64,000 nt of DNA. Origin: Paragorgia papillata. Its lineage: Eukaryota > Cnidaria > Anthozoa > Scleralcyonacea > Coralliidae. The stretch is taken from positions 124,001-188,000 of the forward strand of contig JAWNZC010000234.1 in the NCBI GenBank assembly GCA_035771165.1, written 5' to 3'. The translations under genes and the position numbers were made by a program. The notes under the pieces were generated by a model. The model was not told where the DNA came from. It did not search any database and saw only the letters and a list, made by a program, of their open reading frames with translations. Positions 1 to 12,133 of the stretch are shown one piece after another (position 1 is the stretch's first letter; each line of letters opens with the position of its first letter).

Positions 1-2
1 CA

Positions 3-178
3 TACCTACTATAATAGAATAAAAGTTAAACTAGGACAAATTTAAAATTTACAGGAAACCTTTTTATTTGATTATCCAAATTAAAATCCAAAGTTTTTAA
101 TTTGGATAATCAAATAAAAAGGTTTCCTGTAAATTTTAAATTTGTACTAGTTTAACTTTTATTCTATTATAGTAGGTA
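3..178. repeat. Foldback MITE, about 85-bp arms
   Basis: The first 178 bases form a near-perfect hairpin. The segment beginning TACCTACTATAATAG is repeated in reverse complement at the right end, with only a few bases of loop around 88-94. Both ends are flanked by TA, as expected for a TA-inserting miniature transposon, though that target-site reading is an inference. There is no coding potential. Confidence 0.75.
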
Positions 179-472
179 GATTAGTGTTTAAAACGTTGTA
201 TTTTAAACTATTTTATATATGTTATACTATATTTGTAATTGTTCACACGGCCCTATGAAAAACAATATTTTATTTTAATTTATTGTATTTTATATGATTG
301 ATAGGCTATACCGTGTATAAAGGTGATTAAATAAATAAATTAGGCAATTATGAACCTGACTAATGGAGCGTCGCAGATTATATATAGAAACCTTGTAAAT
401 ACGAATTAATATTTTACTTTTGATCGAGTTGTGACTTTATTACGGTAAGCGTACAGTTACATTAAATAATTT

Positions 473-1053
473 AAGCCTGGTTTCCATATATAATCGCTAC
501 GATCACTCAAAAATGAACTCGGCGATCGCAACGATCAACAATCGTATCGCTTTGAAAGTTTTCGTGGCGATAATGTAATATAAATAAGTTTGTGGAAACA
601 CCACGTAAAATATTTCTTTGCTAAGCTTTTTTTTTTAATGACGTGAGCCAACAACTTGTTGTCATTGCTCTGATGAAGGCCAGAGTCAACAGGCCGAAAG
701 CTTAGAAAAGAAATATTTTACGTGGTGTTTCCACAAAACTTACTTATAATCGTATCGCTGTTTCCATATGATTGCTAAGGCGGCCATGGCCGATCGCGGC
801 CATTGTTTTAATGTCCGCTGGGATGCATACTGATCGCCAAGATCACCGAGATTGCAAAATTACCGTTTCCATATAAAACGAAACGATCGCCGCGATCGGC
901 AAGATAGAACATTTTCTATCTCGGCGATCGTAGCGATCGCGATCGTAGCGATGGTTGCGTCAGTGGTTTCCATGATCGCTACGATCGTTTCGATCGCCGA
1001 ATTAATTTTTGAGCGATTGCGGCAATCGCAGCGATTATATGGAAACCAGGCTT
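473..1053. mobile_element. MITE with AAGCCTGGTTTCC terminal inverted repeats
   Basis: AAGCCTGGTTTCC at 473-485 is mirrored by GGAAACCAGGCTT at 1041-1053. The interior is rich in GATCG/CGATC motifs (for example CGATCGCCGCGATCG near 890) and has no open frame of note. A second end of the same family, without a visible partner, starts at about 1784. No clear target duplication was found. A separate hairpin MITE is inserted inside it. Confidence 0.7.
584..747. mobile_element. Nested hairpin MITE (family also at 10.2 kb)
   Basis: ATAAGTTTGTGGAAACACC at 584 is inverted at the right end near 747. Inside it the sequence reads AAGCTTT...TGAAGGCC...GAAAGCTTA. A second member with the same ends and the same TTGCTCTGATGAAGGCC core lies at 10228-10620. 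It interrupts the 473-1053 MITE, so it inserted later. Confidence 0.7.
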
Positions 1054-3452
1054 TAGCGACAATGTGACACAATACGCATGGCATGAATGTATAGCTAGCC
1101 TATAATTAGCAAAAAATATTTGTTGGACCCTAGCTACCCCTTAATGATCGTCTCATTTAATCAAACTGTTTATAAGCAAGATGGCGGATGGTCAATCAAC
1201 AATCTGAAGCTAACACTGATGAAATTCCTAGTCATGAAAGGATAGATTTTAAAGATGCTTCGACAAATTGTGAGATCGCTCCTGATTCTATAGCAAGGTA
1301 ATTAGAGGATTATTAGAGGGAAACAGATCAATACTTTTAGAATACATAAAAAGAAACATCGGAATATTTTTAAGAGTCAAGTCAAAACTAAAATACGCGA
1401 CTATAACTCTGGAACATCCAATCATATATCTGACAGCCAATATTTCTCACGAGGTCAAGTCGCCGGCAACAGCGTGACCTGGCAACAACAGCCAAGCAGA
1501 GCAAACCAAAATACGTGCAGTCGGGAATCATCTCGGGGTCTTTTTACCTATACTGGAGTAACCAAGCGCAGTGGGGAGTATCCCCAGGGTCATTATGCCG
1601 ACAAGTTCAAGGGCAGGGTGCAAAAGATAAATAACCAGCAGTCTTTTTGGGCACAAACAAACCGCCAGAGGAACGATTGGCTCAACTACCTGGAATTTGT
1701 CCGTCGTACAATGCGATAAAGATGATGATCCCTGTTACAATTACCCCACGTGATAATGGATTGCTAAGTACTAGTTATTATAAAGCCTGGTTTCCATATA
1801 GCCGTAAGAGTCGGCGGCATGTCTGCGGCAAGGGCATACATCAGACTGGTCACGCGACTGACGCAAAAAGTCACAAGAATAATTGCGCAATCACACAATA
1901 TTTTAATCTCAAGAGTCTTCTAGAAGATGTTATGCTGCCAAGGCTTGGCCAGACGATTAGGTTTCAAATTCGCTTTTATCGTGCGGAGAGATTTGGTTGT
2001 TTTTTTATCAATTTGACCGATCTGCCTCGACCTGGTGTCATTTTTGACCGATTTGCCTCAAACCTGATTGGCTCTCGCGTTAATTTTGGGCTTTTTGACC
2101 GATCTGCACCATGGCAACGGGTTTTAGCTGCTTTTAACAGCAACGAATCGATGAAGAAATACTGCGAAAAATCAACGATGATTTGTTATCTAGATTACAC
2201 AGTCATCGATTTATTTCAAGCGAGGAACATTTAGACGCGATTCGGCGATTGGAAGCATTTCGAGGTTCTGAATTTTGGCGCGGAATCATTTATATATTCC
2301 CCCACTACTGTAAGGTAAGACTGGTAAGTTGAGGTCGTCTTGTTTCATTTCAAATCTACAAACAGTCTAGTGTCGAATATATGACTATGTATTTTTGTCC
2401 AGTCTCAATATTGTATTATTTATCATTTTGCGTCCTAGTGAAGTCTGAGTTCAGAGTTCAGAGTTCAGACATATATTTATTTAGCAATTAGGCGGCATCA
2501 GTTAGCATATTTCACGCTTGCTAGGAGCTCTTACAGTATATGAATTTGAAAGGATCAATTGATCCTTAAGCCAAGGTTTAGTTCAACGTTAAATTGGATC
2601 TTTCTTTTCATGATTTTGAAATGAATACTGTTTTCAAATTATTGTTAGTCTCGCTATCTTGCTCTGATGAGATATATTTTTACGGCGTGTTCCGTGTTCG
2701 TGAAATATGACCTCAGGTTTATCTAAGCTTAATAGTCTTAATATATCATAGTCGGTAGATAACATATAATTTATTAAATTAGAGAAAATTCCACACTACA
2801 AGGTCTTTGAGACAATGGATAATCAGTTAATTTTTAGAAAGCATGGTTTTTTTGCGCCTTGCGCCTGTCTCGTTTGGCTAACTAATATTTTAGTTAGCTT
2901 TGTAAATATACGTATAAATGCTATATAATTTTCTCAATAAAGTTTAAAAAACATCCAATTTGGACAAAATATTTTGTAAACATGATAAAATGTGCCATTA
3001 AAAATATGTTTTAAAAGTTTCAAAATTATGCTCAGATGTGCTGTCACATCGCGGGAAATGGCATTTTAAAATTTTTAAAATTTGGAGTCTCTAGATCGTC
3101 GGAAATGGCATTTTCAGAGTCTTCTCTACCTCTTTCGTTAGGCCCTTTCATTAATTCTTTCATTATGATTTGTGAGTCTATGCTATCCGTGAGTCTGGAT
3201 GGATTATTATTATTATTAATTGGCCGATCATTGAAATTAAACATACGATGGAGGAAAAATGTTGTTATTAAAATATCGATCACAGATATTTGATTAATAT
3301 ATATACGATTTCAAATACTTCTAGTTTCGAATTCAAATATTTCGCTGCAATTTTTTTAAAATTCAATTATTTTTTGGGGGGGCCGAAAGCTATTCCGCCC
3401 CCCCCCCTTATAAAATATTGGGGCCCAGCCTCCCTGCTTCCGACGCCCCTGG
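1054..3452. other. Unassigned AT-rich stretch with repeat debris
   Basis: No recognisable gene. Contents: a stretch at 1180-1720 with short open frames I cannot assign; a solo MITE end at 1784 (AAGCCTGGTTTCC); and near 3100 a GGAAATGGCATTTTC motif like one inside the hAT element at 20.2 kb. C/G homopolymer runs occur at 3373-3425. The short frames at 1474-1719 and 1647-2234 lack family motifs. Confidence 0.4.
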
Positions 3453-3640
3453 GATAAAGAACGCCTCAAAACGAATATTGAAAATTCACCTCTGATGAAT
3501 TATAACAATATTGATAATGTTACTGAGCTTATGGCACTATATGATAACGCCATGTCTTCAATCTTTGAGCTCCACGCGCCTCCTAAAAAAACGTACAGTT
3601 ACACTCCGTCCTGCGTCACAGTGTATACAGATGAAATAAG
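3453..3640 (+). pseudogene. Non-LTR retrotransposon fragment (linker between endonuclease and RT)
   Basis: The plus strand encodes a stretch containing ELMALYDNAMSSIFELHAPP followed by VYTDEIR. This matches the linker typical of APE-type non-LTR elements (LxxYNxxLxxxLDxHAP...PWxxxEI). Neither the endonuclease upstream nor the reverse transcriptase downstream is present, so it is a short relic. The family assignment is from remembered motif patterns. Confidence 0.5.
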
Positions 3641-4029
3641 GCTATTTCCAGGCAAAATATAGTTTTAAACTTTTAATTAAAGTATAATATTAGAAATAAA
3701 CAAAAGTTGTTTAACTCTAATAAAATGTAAATAATTCTGATTAACTTAATATTTTTAGCATAGCTTTTATAAATAGTTTTCCCTTTGTATTATAGCTGAA
3801 TTAGTTATTGTAATTTATCTATTTAATATTGTAATACCAGTTCCCCGAAACTTTTTAAATTATTACTTTTATTATTTTACCATTGTAAAAATACGGCAAT
3901 TCACGTTAAGTGCGAAAATATTTTAAATAAACCATCTATTATTATTATTATTAATTTTTAAAGTAAAAGGTAATAAATAATATAGAAAATTTTAAAGACA
4001 ACATTCAGAAAAAAAATTGAGATGAAGAA

Positions 4030-4110
4030 AAATGCAGGTCTCATCCACGGTTTGAACTCGACCATTCTGCGAACAAACTGACGATGTCACCACCGGCCTA
4101 CTGAAGCAAG
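4030..4110 (-). repeat. Possible decayed tRNA-like/SINE sequence
   Basis: On the minus strand, GAGTTCAAACCG resembles an internal B-box (GGTTCGANNCC). About 45 bases upstream is a weak A-box-like stretch. I could not fold a proper cloverleaf by eye, so this is at best a decayed tRNA-derived repeat. Confidence 0.2.
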
Positions 4111-4178
4111 CGTCGAAATATCAGCAAAATATTAGGGTTATATTTTACAGTTATTTTTTTTTATGTTCACAAATAACA

Positions 4179-4655
4179 TTGCTAGAACATCTAAAAATCG
4201 TTTGCATTTTTCAAAGGCATTGGACATCTGCCTGGCTGCCACGGTTATATTCATTTTATGGCATTTCAAATTCATTTAGAATAGCAACTGAAGTGTTAAA
4301 ACTGTTTTCACCTGAAAAAATTGTTTTCATGCAGTCTTTTATATCTGTAATATTTCAACATACAGCACTCGGCAGTATTTATATGTTTAACAGACGAAAA
4401 ATTGCTCCTTCACCGATTTTTATGCCTACGCTAAGTTTTGCAAGTAGTTTTACCAAAGGGAAATATTTAAAAGGAGATAAGACGGCAGCCAACAACGGGG
4501 CACGGGCAAGCGAAAACATAACGGATACGTTACGTTTAAAATACTTTAAGGACACACGAAATCGAAAACAAAATTACTGTAACAGTGACAGGGAAACTCG
4601 AACAGCATTGCTACTAAATGTTCGTGATTTAATACTGAAAGCGGCCGCTCTATAG
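4179..4655 (+). other. Unrecognised open frame of about 158 codons
   Basis: An uninterrupted frame near a GGCAT-rich stretch. No domain, signal peptide or conserved motif is visible and there is no good start context. Amino-acid composition is mixed, with a basic, Asn-rich second half. It could be chance in AT-rich DNA or a relic of a mobile element. The flanks 3660-4178 and 4656-4920 show nothing else I recognise. Confidence 0.15.
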
Positions 4656-4927
4656 TTTCACCGTAACCTTAACCTTTTTAGTCTTTTTCTTCGTTGTTTT
4701 TTTCCTCTTTCGAGTTTCGGTGTGACGGGTTTTCTTCTACTAAGGATGTTGTTCTGCTTTATACGTAGACGTTGATTTGTTTTTGTTCTTTCAAAAGTGA
4801 TATACGTTTCCCCAAAACTCCTTTCTCAAGTCTTTTTGTCAAGAATAAATTAAGTTGTTAGTTCAAATCTTTTCGTCAAGAGCTATATTGTCCCCAGTGC
4901 CCCACAATCTTAACCGCGTATGGTCCA

Positions 4928-4928
<1 letters not shown>

Positions 4929-4971
<43 letters not shown>

Positions 4972-5204
4972 CAATCTACAGACACGGTGTTTCGCTGTAC
5001 AACAGCTCATCAGTGTAGCTTGGAACAATCTGAATAAATTTCAGCAATTACTTATACACACGCGATCGTCGGTGACAACCGCATGTGGGAAAGCATCGGT
5101 GAAATACATTCAGATAGCGTGAAGTGCGCATGGGCCCAGAGTGCTCAAACTTCCACAAGGGTAGTGAGCGTTGCATTATTTATTTATTTATTTATTTGCT
5201 TTGC
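4929..5204. repeat. Microsatellites (TA)n and (TTTA)n
   Basis: A (TA)n run occupies about 4929-4968 and a (TTTA)n run about 5175-5204. The intervening DNA is unassigned. A purine-rich A/G stretch follows at 5318-5390. Confidence 0.9.
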
Positions 5205-5389
5205 CACAACATTATATCACATGAATACAACAAGTAACATAGTGGCTGGGAGAAAAACAGGACTATCGCCCCAATTGACATTTTCCCCCAAACATGAGAA
5301 GCGGTAATATATATATATGAAAAAAAGAAAAAATTAAAAAGAAAACTTAAAAAAAAAAAAGGAGAAAAAAAGAAAAAAAGAAAAAAGTT

Positions 5390-5692
5390 GACTATGGCGG
5401 CTGGTAAGTTGAGAGCTTATCCTTATAGTAACACTTTAACTTACACTTAAACTGACTAATACTACTGCAGCATTTGATAGTAGTAGACGAGCTATTCCAA
5501 AGGCTGATGGTTCTCGGAAAGAAAGAACATCTAAAATAATTTTGTTTGTGGGTCGTCAAAGGACGGTAATTATTAGGATCAAAGTTCCTAGTATTGTGAG
5601 AAGGACAAGCAGGTGTAAAGTATTTATCAAAGTTAACATTAATAAGATCATTCTTATATTTAAAAAGTAGTGAAACGTCTGACAGTTCGCGT
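5390..5692 (-). pseudogene. C-terminal part of a non-LTR reverse transcriptase ORF
   Basis: The minus strand reads through a frame containing RELSDVSLLFKYKNDLINV, later NYRPLTTHK, and ends YKDKLSTYQPP. This matches the post-RT C-terminal segment of CR1/L2-like ORF2 proteins. It continues the RT frame found at 6593-7395, and the two parts are separated by a 0.9-kb inverted-repeat insertion. A terminal stop follows near the A-rich tract, which fits a 3' end here. Confidence 0.6.
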
Positions 5693-6592
5693 CATGGCTA
5701 GAAATCCAGGACACTCAGCGGCAGTGGCCTGTGGGCTCATATTTAGATGGAAATATTAATTTGAAAATTCTGATGGCTAAATATCGATAATTTCGGCTAT
5801 AAACAGAAGTCTATAACAATAAATTAAAGTAGAGTTATTCGCTAAAATGTCTTATTGACCCATTTCTTACATAAATATCAAATTACAAAAGGTTTAATGG
5901 TCTAGACAGGCCTGTACACTCATACTCACAAAAATTGCCGCATAAATTTCGGTTATCATTTCTGAATCCAAAGTCACATTTAATAATAATAACAGCGGTT
6001 AAGACCCTGGCAACCTAGCAACAGCTCCATAAGAAATGGAGGACAAGAACCCGAAATTATCGAGGAATGCATTGTTTCTTCACGCCGAGTTCAGTATTTA
6101 TCTCGGCGCTTGATGGATTAAATTACAACGACTCGGCTGCAATAAATCGTACATTTTAAGGTCTTTGGGAACCTATTAAACAACGAAAAAGTGGAACGAA
6201 CAACTCCGCAAAACAAAGTAACGTTCATCCCGAGCAAATTCAGACGTTCGCATCGTGGACAAACAACACAGAAGCAGCCAAAATTGGAGCTCCAAAATAA
6301 GTGCTATAGCAGATTAATAGACTTTAAACAGCGAATAAGAGGTATGTTTACGAGGTGCTCGGGAACCTATTTAGGACGCTCCAAACTTAATAGAAATTGT
6401 AGGGCTCAACGATTGTTCAATTTGGTGAAGTTTTGGACGTTCGCATGTCGGAATTTACAATAGTAAATAACCGAAAATGATTGTTCTTTATATTTCCTTA
6501 AGAAATCTATTTAAGGACGCCATATTGAATTAATTAAAGAGGGATTCAGTGCGCATGCTTTGCCGCCATGTTGTCCTCGATTTCTGGCCATG
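5693..6592. mobile_element. Inverted-repeat element nested in a non-LTR retrotransposon
   Basis: CATGGCTAGAAATCCAGGACA at 5693 is mirrored at the right end (TGTCCTCGATTTCTGGCCATG, ending 6592) with two mismatches. It splits the retroelement frame precisely: RT residues up to LLPLEF lie on one side and RELSDV on the other. About 900 bp, no transposase seen. An open frame at 6191-6463 inside it has no recognisable domain. No clear target duplication. Confidence 0.65.
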
Positions 6593-7390
6593 CTAAATTC
6601 AAGCGGTAGCAAATCAAGTGAGACGAGTCTTTCCTTGTAGCTTAACTCCTCGGAGGGATAGTTGAGAATAAACTTTGTGGCTCGACGTTGGATGTTTTCA
6701 ATTAATCGGCGGTGTTTCAAAGTAAAGGGAGACCAGACGTTGGAGCAGTATTCTAGGCGAGGCCGAACAAGGGAGCTAGCAGTAGAGCAGTTTTCTGGTT
6801 TTGACATCAGATAGGTCTCTGCCGCAGACTCTTTTGATTAGGCCAATGGTCTTGTTTGCCTTTGCGCATGTCCCTTCGATATATCTGGACCAGGATAAGT
6901 CCCGGGCAACAGTTACTCCCAGGTCCTTGATATAAGGCACGCATTCCAAAGAATTTTCCTCGAGCTGGTAGTCATAGGTGTTACTGACAGGAGATGTTTT
7001 GCGAGACATGTGCATGACTTTACATTTGGAGGCGTTGAATGACATGTCCCAGTCAACACTCCACTTATGTAGAGAGTTGAGATCTGCCTGAAGCCCGTGG
7101 GATGCACTTTCTAGATCCATAGCTCTATAGAGCTTCGAATCGTCAGCAAACAGAGCCAAGTTCGATCCATTTTGGATGTATTCAGGCATATCGTTTGCGT
7201 ACACAAGGAATAGAAACAGACCAAGTATAGATCCTTGTGGGACGCCTGAAGTCACTGGGAGCCAGTTTGAAAAAGTACCATTAAGGACCACACGCTGTTG
7301 TCTGTTAGATAGGTAGCTTTGAAACCACTTGAGAAGTGATCCAGAGATGCCGTAGCGCTTGAGTTTTGTAAGGAGCAGATGGCGGGGAAC

Positions 7391-7395
<5 letters not shown>
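6593..7395 (-). pseudogene. CR1/L2-like reverse transcriptase, 5'-truncated and frameshifted
   Basis: The frame encodes the core palm of a non-LTR RT: SYLSNRQQRV, SGVPQGSILG and the catalytic FADDSKLY box, then KDLGVTV and SLVRPRLEYCSNVWSP. The last motif is in a second frame, so there is a frameshift near 6790. It ends at YKERLVSLDLLPL, where the nested element interrupts it. The 5' side stops abruptly at a (TA)n hairpin at 7395, so the endonuclease and ORF1 are missing. Typical dead retroelement copy. Confidence 0.85.
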
Positions 7396-7438
<43 letters not shown>

Positions 7439-7458
7439 GTTCCCCGCCATCTGCTCCT
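7375..7458. repeat. Perfect hairpin with (TA)n loop at the RT 5' truncation point
   Basis: GGAGCAGATGGCGGGGAACT and its exact reverse complement face each other across a (TA)n run at about 7396-7434. The left arm is retroelement coding sequence, so about 25 bp of the element was copied back in inverted orientation at its truncated end. Confidence 0.85.
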
Positions 7459-7738
<280 letters not shown>

Positions 7739-7920
7739 ATTCAGATCCCAGAAATTCGTTCGCAAATCATGTTTGTCCACGCGTGTTGAGATTAGCACCC
7801 TCACCGGGCTCGGGGCCTTCGGCCCTACGCCCGGGCTCGGGGATTAATTGTTATTTTGGTAGTGATATGATATAATATAATATAGGTAAGCAGTTAACAT
7901 CCCAAACCAAGAGTTGCCGT

Positions 7921-8079
7921 TTTAGTCATGATTTGATATAATGCAAAGACGGCAATTTCATTATTTGAAATCATGGCCGCTGTGTAGGTCATGGTTTCAT
8001 ATAAACACCCTTGACAATGTGCCATTCCGTTATATCAAACCATGACTAAATGAAATGTCATGGTTTGATATAATGCAAT
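7921..8079. repeat. Inverted repeat with TCATGGTTTGATATAATGCA motif
   Basis: TTTAGTCATGATTTGATATA at 7921 is inverted at about 8030-8053, and a direct copy of the motif follows at 8058-8079. It is probably a small MITE with one end duplicated. No genes. The DNA from 8080 to 8858 is AT-rich with nothing recognisable except a repeated CAGAACTGATATCAG palindrome near 8240-8290. Confidence 0.5.
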
Positions 8080-8858
8080 TTGATGCACCATCTGTACATG
8101 TCTAACAATCAATTTATGCCAATATCCGGTTTAAGGAGAGTGTTGTTCAACAACTGTTTGCATCTTCATCTTGTATGAGAACGCTACCAGCGTACCTTAC
8201 TCAAGATAGTTGGATGCGAATTGTCTGTACACTTGCTACAGAACTGATATCAGTGTTTGTAAATGTGATACAGAACTGATATCAGTTCTGTACCCGGGTA
8301 AACAGACGTTGATTAAACCTTAATTTCTTTTGAATTTCCTCATGAATTATTAATGAGTTTTAGAAATATATATATAAAAAAAAAATTATATATTTTTAGA
8401 ATGCATGCGTGAAGATCTGCTCAAATATTATATCAAACTCTAATTTTATCTATTGATTTAAAAAATATCTTAATTTTTCATGATTTTCAAACTTGTAACA
8501 AATGAAGTGAATCTTAGTTCGACTTATTCCAATTGGTCTTCAAAATTATTAATGGAGTCTGTATACTATGAATGTGTTATAACAGCAAAATAGCTAGATA
8601 TTTTGTTGCCATTCCACTTACAGCTTCACAGCCGGCATGGTTTCAAAGTTAATGTATTTTTTAAACCAAAAACAAAATTAAAATTGGATATCATATTTGA
8701 GCGGATATTGACGCATGCATTCTAAAATATATCATTTTACATATTTTTCTTTTCTCGAATAATAGATATTTCACTTTAACCATATTTTTAATGGTTTCCA
8801 CTTTTTTTTGTCTACCTCCTAGGGGTATGTATAATTTATATATTATTATTATTTTTAG

Positions 8859-9246
8859 TGAGAGCACAGGCATGTCAATCAATGATGGGAAATGGCATTC
8901 CATATGCTTCACCTGGTCCAGCCAAAATGGAGAATACAAATGTTACCAAACTGGAACACTGATGTATGAGGGAGATGGGTTGGCAACTGGTGAGACACTC
9001 AGGGGTGGAGGAACATGGGTGATAGGTCAGGATCAGGATAATGTAGGAGGAGGTTTTCAACTCAAAGACACGATGGAGGGAGAAATAACACAGCTTAATA
9101 TCTGGAATAAAGTTCTTTCAGCAAATGAAATTCAGGAGTTTTCGAAAAGTTTCCAGTCGAAGCTAGAAGGAAACGTAAAGTCTTGGAGTGATTTCAAGCT
9201 TGGTGTGAGAGGAGATGTAAAAATAAAAAGGAATCTACAATGCTGA
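8859..9246 (+). CDS. Terminal exon of a pentraxin-domain protein
   Basis: The open frame after a pyrimidine-rich acceptor (ATTTTTAG ending 8858) encodes DGKWHSICFTWSS. This fits the pentraxin signature HxCxSWxS, with Thr in place of the usual Ser. Next come GGTWVIGQDQDNVGGGF and EGEITQLNIWNKVLS, the usual C-terminal strands of a pentraxin/LamG-like jelly roll. Pentraxin domains bind calcium and are secreted or extracellular. About 129 codons follow the acceptor, so only the second half of the domain is here; the rest should lie in upstream exons outside or unseen. The frame closes at TGA 9244-9246. No intact upstream exon was found between 7740 and 8858, so it may be a pseudogene or a far-spread gene. 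Confidence 0.7.
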
Positions 9247-9852
9247 AACGTTTTGCTTAAAGTGTAAATTCAATTCATTTTATTCACACTTAAAAAATCA
9301 TAATTTACATGAAGTTAATTGAGGAAATAATGTTATAAGTATAAGTAAGAGTAGGATATGATAATAAAAAAGAATAATTAGATAATGAAGTGTGCTGTGG
9401 CTAGAGGAGCACAGGCTTTCAAGCCAGCGAAGCAAAACGTACTTTAAAAATATTTATTCGATTTGATGAGGCAGCAAGTATAAAGTTCAAATGTTCAATA
9501 GAGGTTCATCAATTCGTGCAAGTTCCTGCAAGTTCGAATTTGGTAAGAGCGAAGAAACTATACTAAGCACAAGACCAAATTTTAAACTATGCGTGCATGA
9601 CTACATTACATTAATCTAAACTTAAACTATTCGATATTTAAGTACACAATAATAACAATACATACTCGTTCTTACTTTTGTCTTCTCTCGTCCTTCAAAT
9701 AAATAGCCAGTAGTTAAAAATAATATAGTCCATAGTCCTTTCAGTTGATAATATGAGTTCCTTTCCCCTCAGAGATAATCACGTTCTGACTCATTTGAGT
9801 GAATTAAGCAGATGATCTAGCATCTATTAGATTAATTAGCTTAATTATATTT

Positions 9853-9972
9853 AATAGATAATTACTGAGGCCAACGGCATTGCTGACGGCGCAGCTCCAA
9901 GCTTGCTGAGGGCGCAACCCGAAGCTGACTGCAATATATTCAATAATGCCGTTTGGCCGAAGTGATTATCTA
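9853..9972. mobile_element. Foldback MITE
   Basis: TAGATAATTACTGAGGCCAA at the left is mirrored by TTTGGCCGAAGTGATTATCTA at the right with a few mismatches. The loop contains short repeated GCTGACGGCGCA/GCTGAGGGCGCA. The flanks 9247-9852 and 9973-10227 are unassigned AT-rich DNA. Confidence 0.55.
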
Positions 9973-10227
9973 TCATAATTACTGACCACTATCATAGTTT
10001 CTGTTTGGTAAAATCAATTAAATCTCAAATGTTATCAATAAAATGTTGAAGAAACGCGGATTTTAGACCCTTGTAAATAAGAAACGAAAGGCTTGTAAAC
10101 GTGCTGGCTGCAATATTTAGAATATTGCAGTGTGCTTGCTGAAATCGTTGGTATAATGCAGACTGAGAACAATGGAATTTGATAAGGGTCCGTAATTATT
10201 AGTTAATAATACAAAGGCTTATTCAAG

Positions 10228-10620
10228 ATAAGTTTTGTGGAAACACTACGTTTAGGCTCAAGTTGTTGAACAATTTCTTTCTTTGGAATAGATCTTGGAG
10301 CTACCGCAACATTCAAACCTAGAGATAACAAATTACCGAAACACGGTTTTAGAAACAAAAGTTTCCTGTGTATGTTGAAAAGTTTGCGAAACTTTGTTTC
10401 AGAAACCAAGTTTCCCTGATGAGAACACTGTTCTATTTTTTAAAACAAGTTTCTGTTTCGGATACTTGTTTCAGTGTATTAGCTACGTGATTTAATTGAT
10501 CAGTTGCTTAGTTTATAAATGACTTGAGCCAACATCTTGTTGTTATTGCTCTGATGAAGGCCTGAGTACACAGGCTGAAAGCTTAGCAAATAAATATTTT
10601 ACGTAGTTTCCACAAAACTT
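10228..10620. mobile_element. MITE, second member of the 584-747 family
   Basis: ATAAGTTTTGTGGAAACAC at 10228 is mirrored by GTTTCCACAAAACTT ending 10620. The right part carries the shared TTGCTCTGATGAAGGCC core and the AGCTTAGCAAATAAATATTT segment. The centre holds extra AT-rich sequence absent from the first copy. The stretch 10621-11126 is unassigned. Confidence 0.65.
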
Positions 10621-11126
10621 CTCTATATACAATGTAATTTTTGTCTTGCGACACTTCTCTTCGAAGAAATGGTTGACTTTCAACATCCGAAATCACGTCA
10701 TATAGACTACAGGTGGTAAAATGCAAAATTTAAATAAACTGTTTTACTTAAAAAAGATATTATTGTAATAGTTAGGGTAAGGTTTAGAGTTAGGATTACA
10801 ATATGGTTGTATAGTTGTGAGTTTTGGTTGGATGTTTAATCGTATTTAGAATTCGGGGTGGTTATAATAATGGAGATTGTTGTGTTGTTTGGGCGGTGGA
10901 AACAATTTTCCGCATCTCGACGCATTATGGTTTTTGGTCCTCATAAACGAACCGCATTTTGTACAAATTTTGTTTGTTTCTCTTCTTTTGAGATTTTAAG
11001 CATATTTAATTCACACCTGTCAACCCAACGCAAAACATCATGTGAAAGGCCAATACAAACGAGAGTGTATCGATCGGAAGTAATATTACTGCATACGGTC
11101 ACGGGACAAAATAAGACGCGTCCTAT

Positions 11127-11338
11127 TTAACCCTTTGAGGCCTGGACCTCTCCCTGTGCTGAATAAAATCGTCTGGCGTTAGCCAGATAAAATACTAAAG
11201 ACTCGTCTTCAGGCTTTAAAGGGTTAAAGAGAGAGGTTTTAACCTTTGAGGCCTGGACCTCTCCCTGTGCTGAATAAAATTGTCTGGCGTTGGCCCGATA
11301 AAATACTAAAGACTCGTCTTCAGGCTTTAAAGGGTTAA
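11127..11338. repeat. Tandem pair of about 105-bp palindromic MITE
   Basis: Two near-identical units (11127-11230 and about 11236-11338) each start TTAACC(C)TTTGAGGCCTGG and end CAGGCTTTAAAGGGTTAA, an inverted-repeat pair. The core GTCTGGCGTTAGCCAGATAA is shared, in decayed form, with 12.2 kb and, inverted, with an insert at 47.02-47.12 kb. Confidence 0.7.
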
Positions 11339-11674
11339 GTCGACAACACACTTGTTTAAACGGTCAATTGGACTAGATTTACACTTATTTTCTTATTAAT
11401 TTTACTTCGACTTACTTGGGTGAGGAACAAATTGACCATTTATACGAGGGTGTTCGCAGCTTAAATAAAACGCGTCATAAGACACGCAAATAATTATTTC
11501 CCGCTTAAATGGCTCTATTGTTAAACATGGCCTTTTAGCGCGTGCCTTGCTAGGACGACGACGCGCGCGCGCGCTTGCTTCTGTCAAATTTCTGACGTAG
11601 ACAATGCAATTTGTTTCCGAGCAACACTTATCTATACTAATGACCAGTTGCGGCAGTTCAACGCTCTTCGCAAA

Positions 11675-12133
11675 ATGGCAATAAAATTTCGCTCAACATG
11701 GGATGCCATTCTCACATACTGCACCGCGTTTTCAATGTACATAACTTTGTGGAACATGGAAAGACAAACCGACACGCTTCTTCTATTGCTCTACTACTCC
11801 GACTTCTTTTTCATTGCTCAGTATGTTGGTATTAAGCTAAAACGTTCTTGGATAGACTGCCCCGAAGAAAACCACCACACTGAGAAAAACACCACTGATT
11901 GCGACGACGGTGATGTATCCCTTGGAGAATCTTTGCCGCTGTTTACTACTCCTATTTCTTTGCTGCCATTTCACATGGTTTTCAAGATGGGATTTGATCG
12001 CGGGTATTTTTATCAATTTGTTTGCTGTCTGAGACTTTTTTCCCTGTACCAAGACGACAGGATTTTCTTTGATTTAGAAAACAACAATGCTTCGTGGATA
12101 AAAAAAGGTTTGTCAAAACGCGTGCATTCTTAA
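11675..12133 (+). CDS. Short multi-pass membrane protein, possibly ion-channel-like exon
   Basis: From the first ATG (11675) the frame encodes about 152 residues. It starts MAIKFRSTWDAILTYCTAFS, contains a hydrophobic segment TLLLLLYYSDFFFIAQYVG and a second one around LPLFTTPISLLPFHMVF, then a Cys/Leu-rich segment. The WD near the first segment and the YYSDFFF acidic residue recall the S1-S2 region of cyclic-nucleotide-gated or voltage-gated channels. The rest of a channel (S4 arginines, pore) is absent, so this is only a resemblance. It may be a truncated gene or a first exon. A CpG-rich stretch at 11555-11580 lies upstream. Confidence 0.35.
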   Translation: MAIKFRSTWDAILTYCTAFSMYITLWNMERQTDTLLLLLYYSDFFFIAQYVGIKLKRSWIDCPEENHHTEKNTTDCDDGDVSLGESLPLFTTPISLLPFHMVFKMGFDRGYFYQFVCCLRLFSLYQDDRIFFDLENNNASWIKKGLSKRVHS

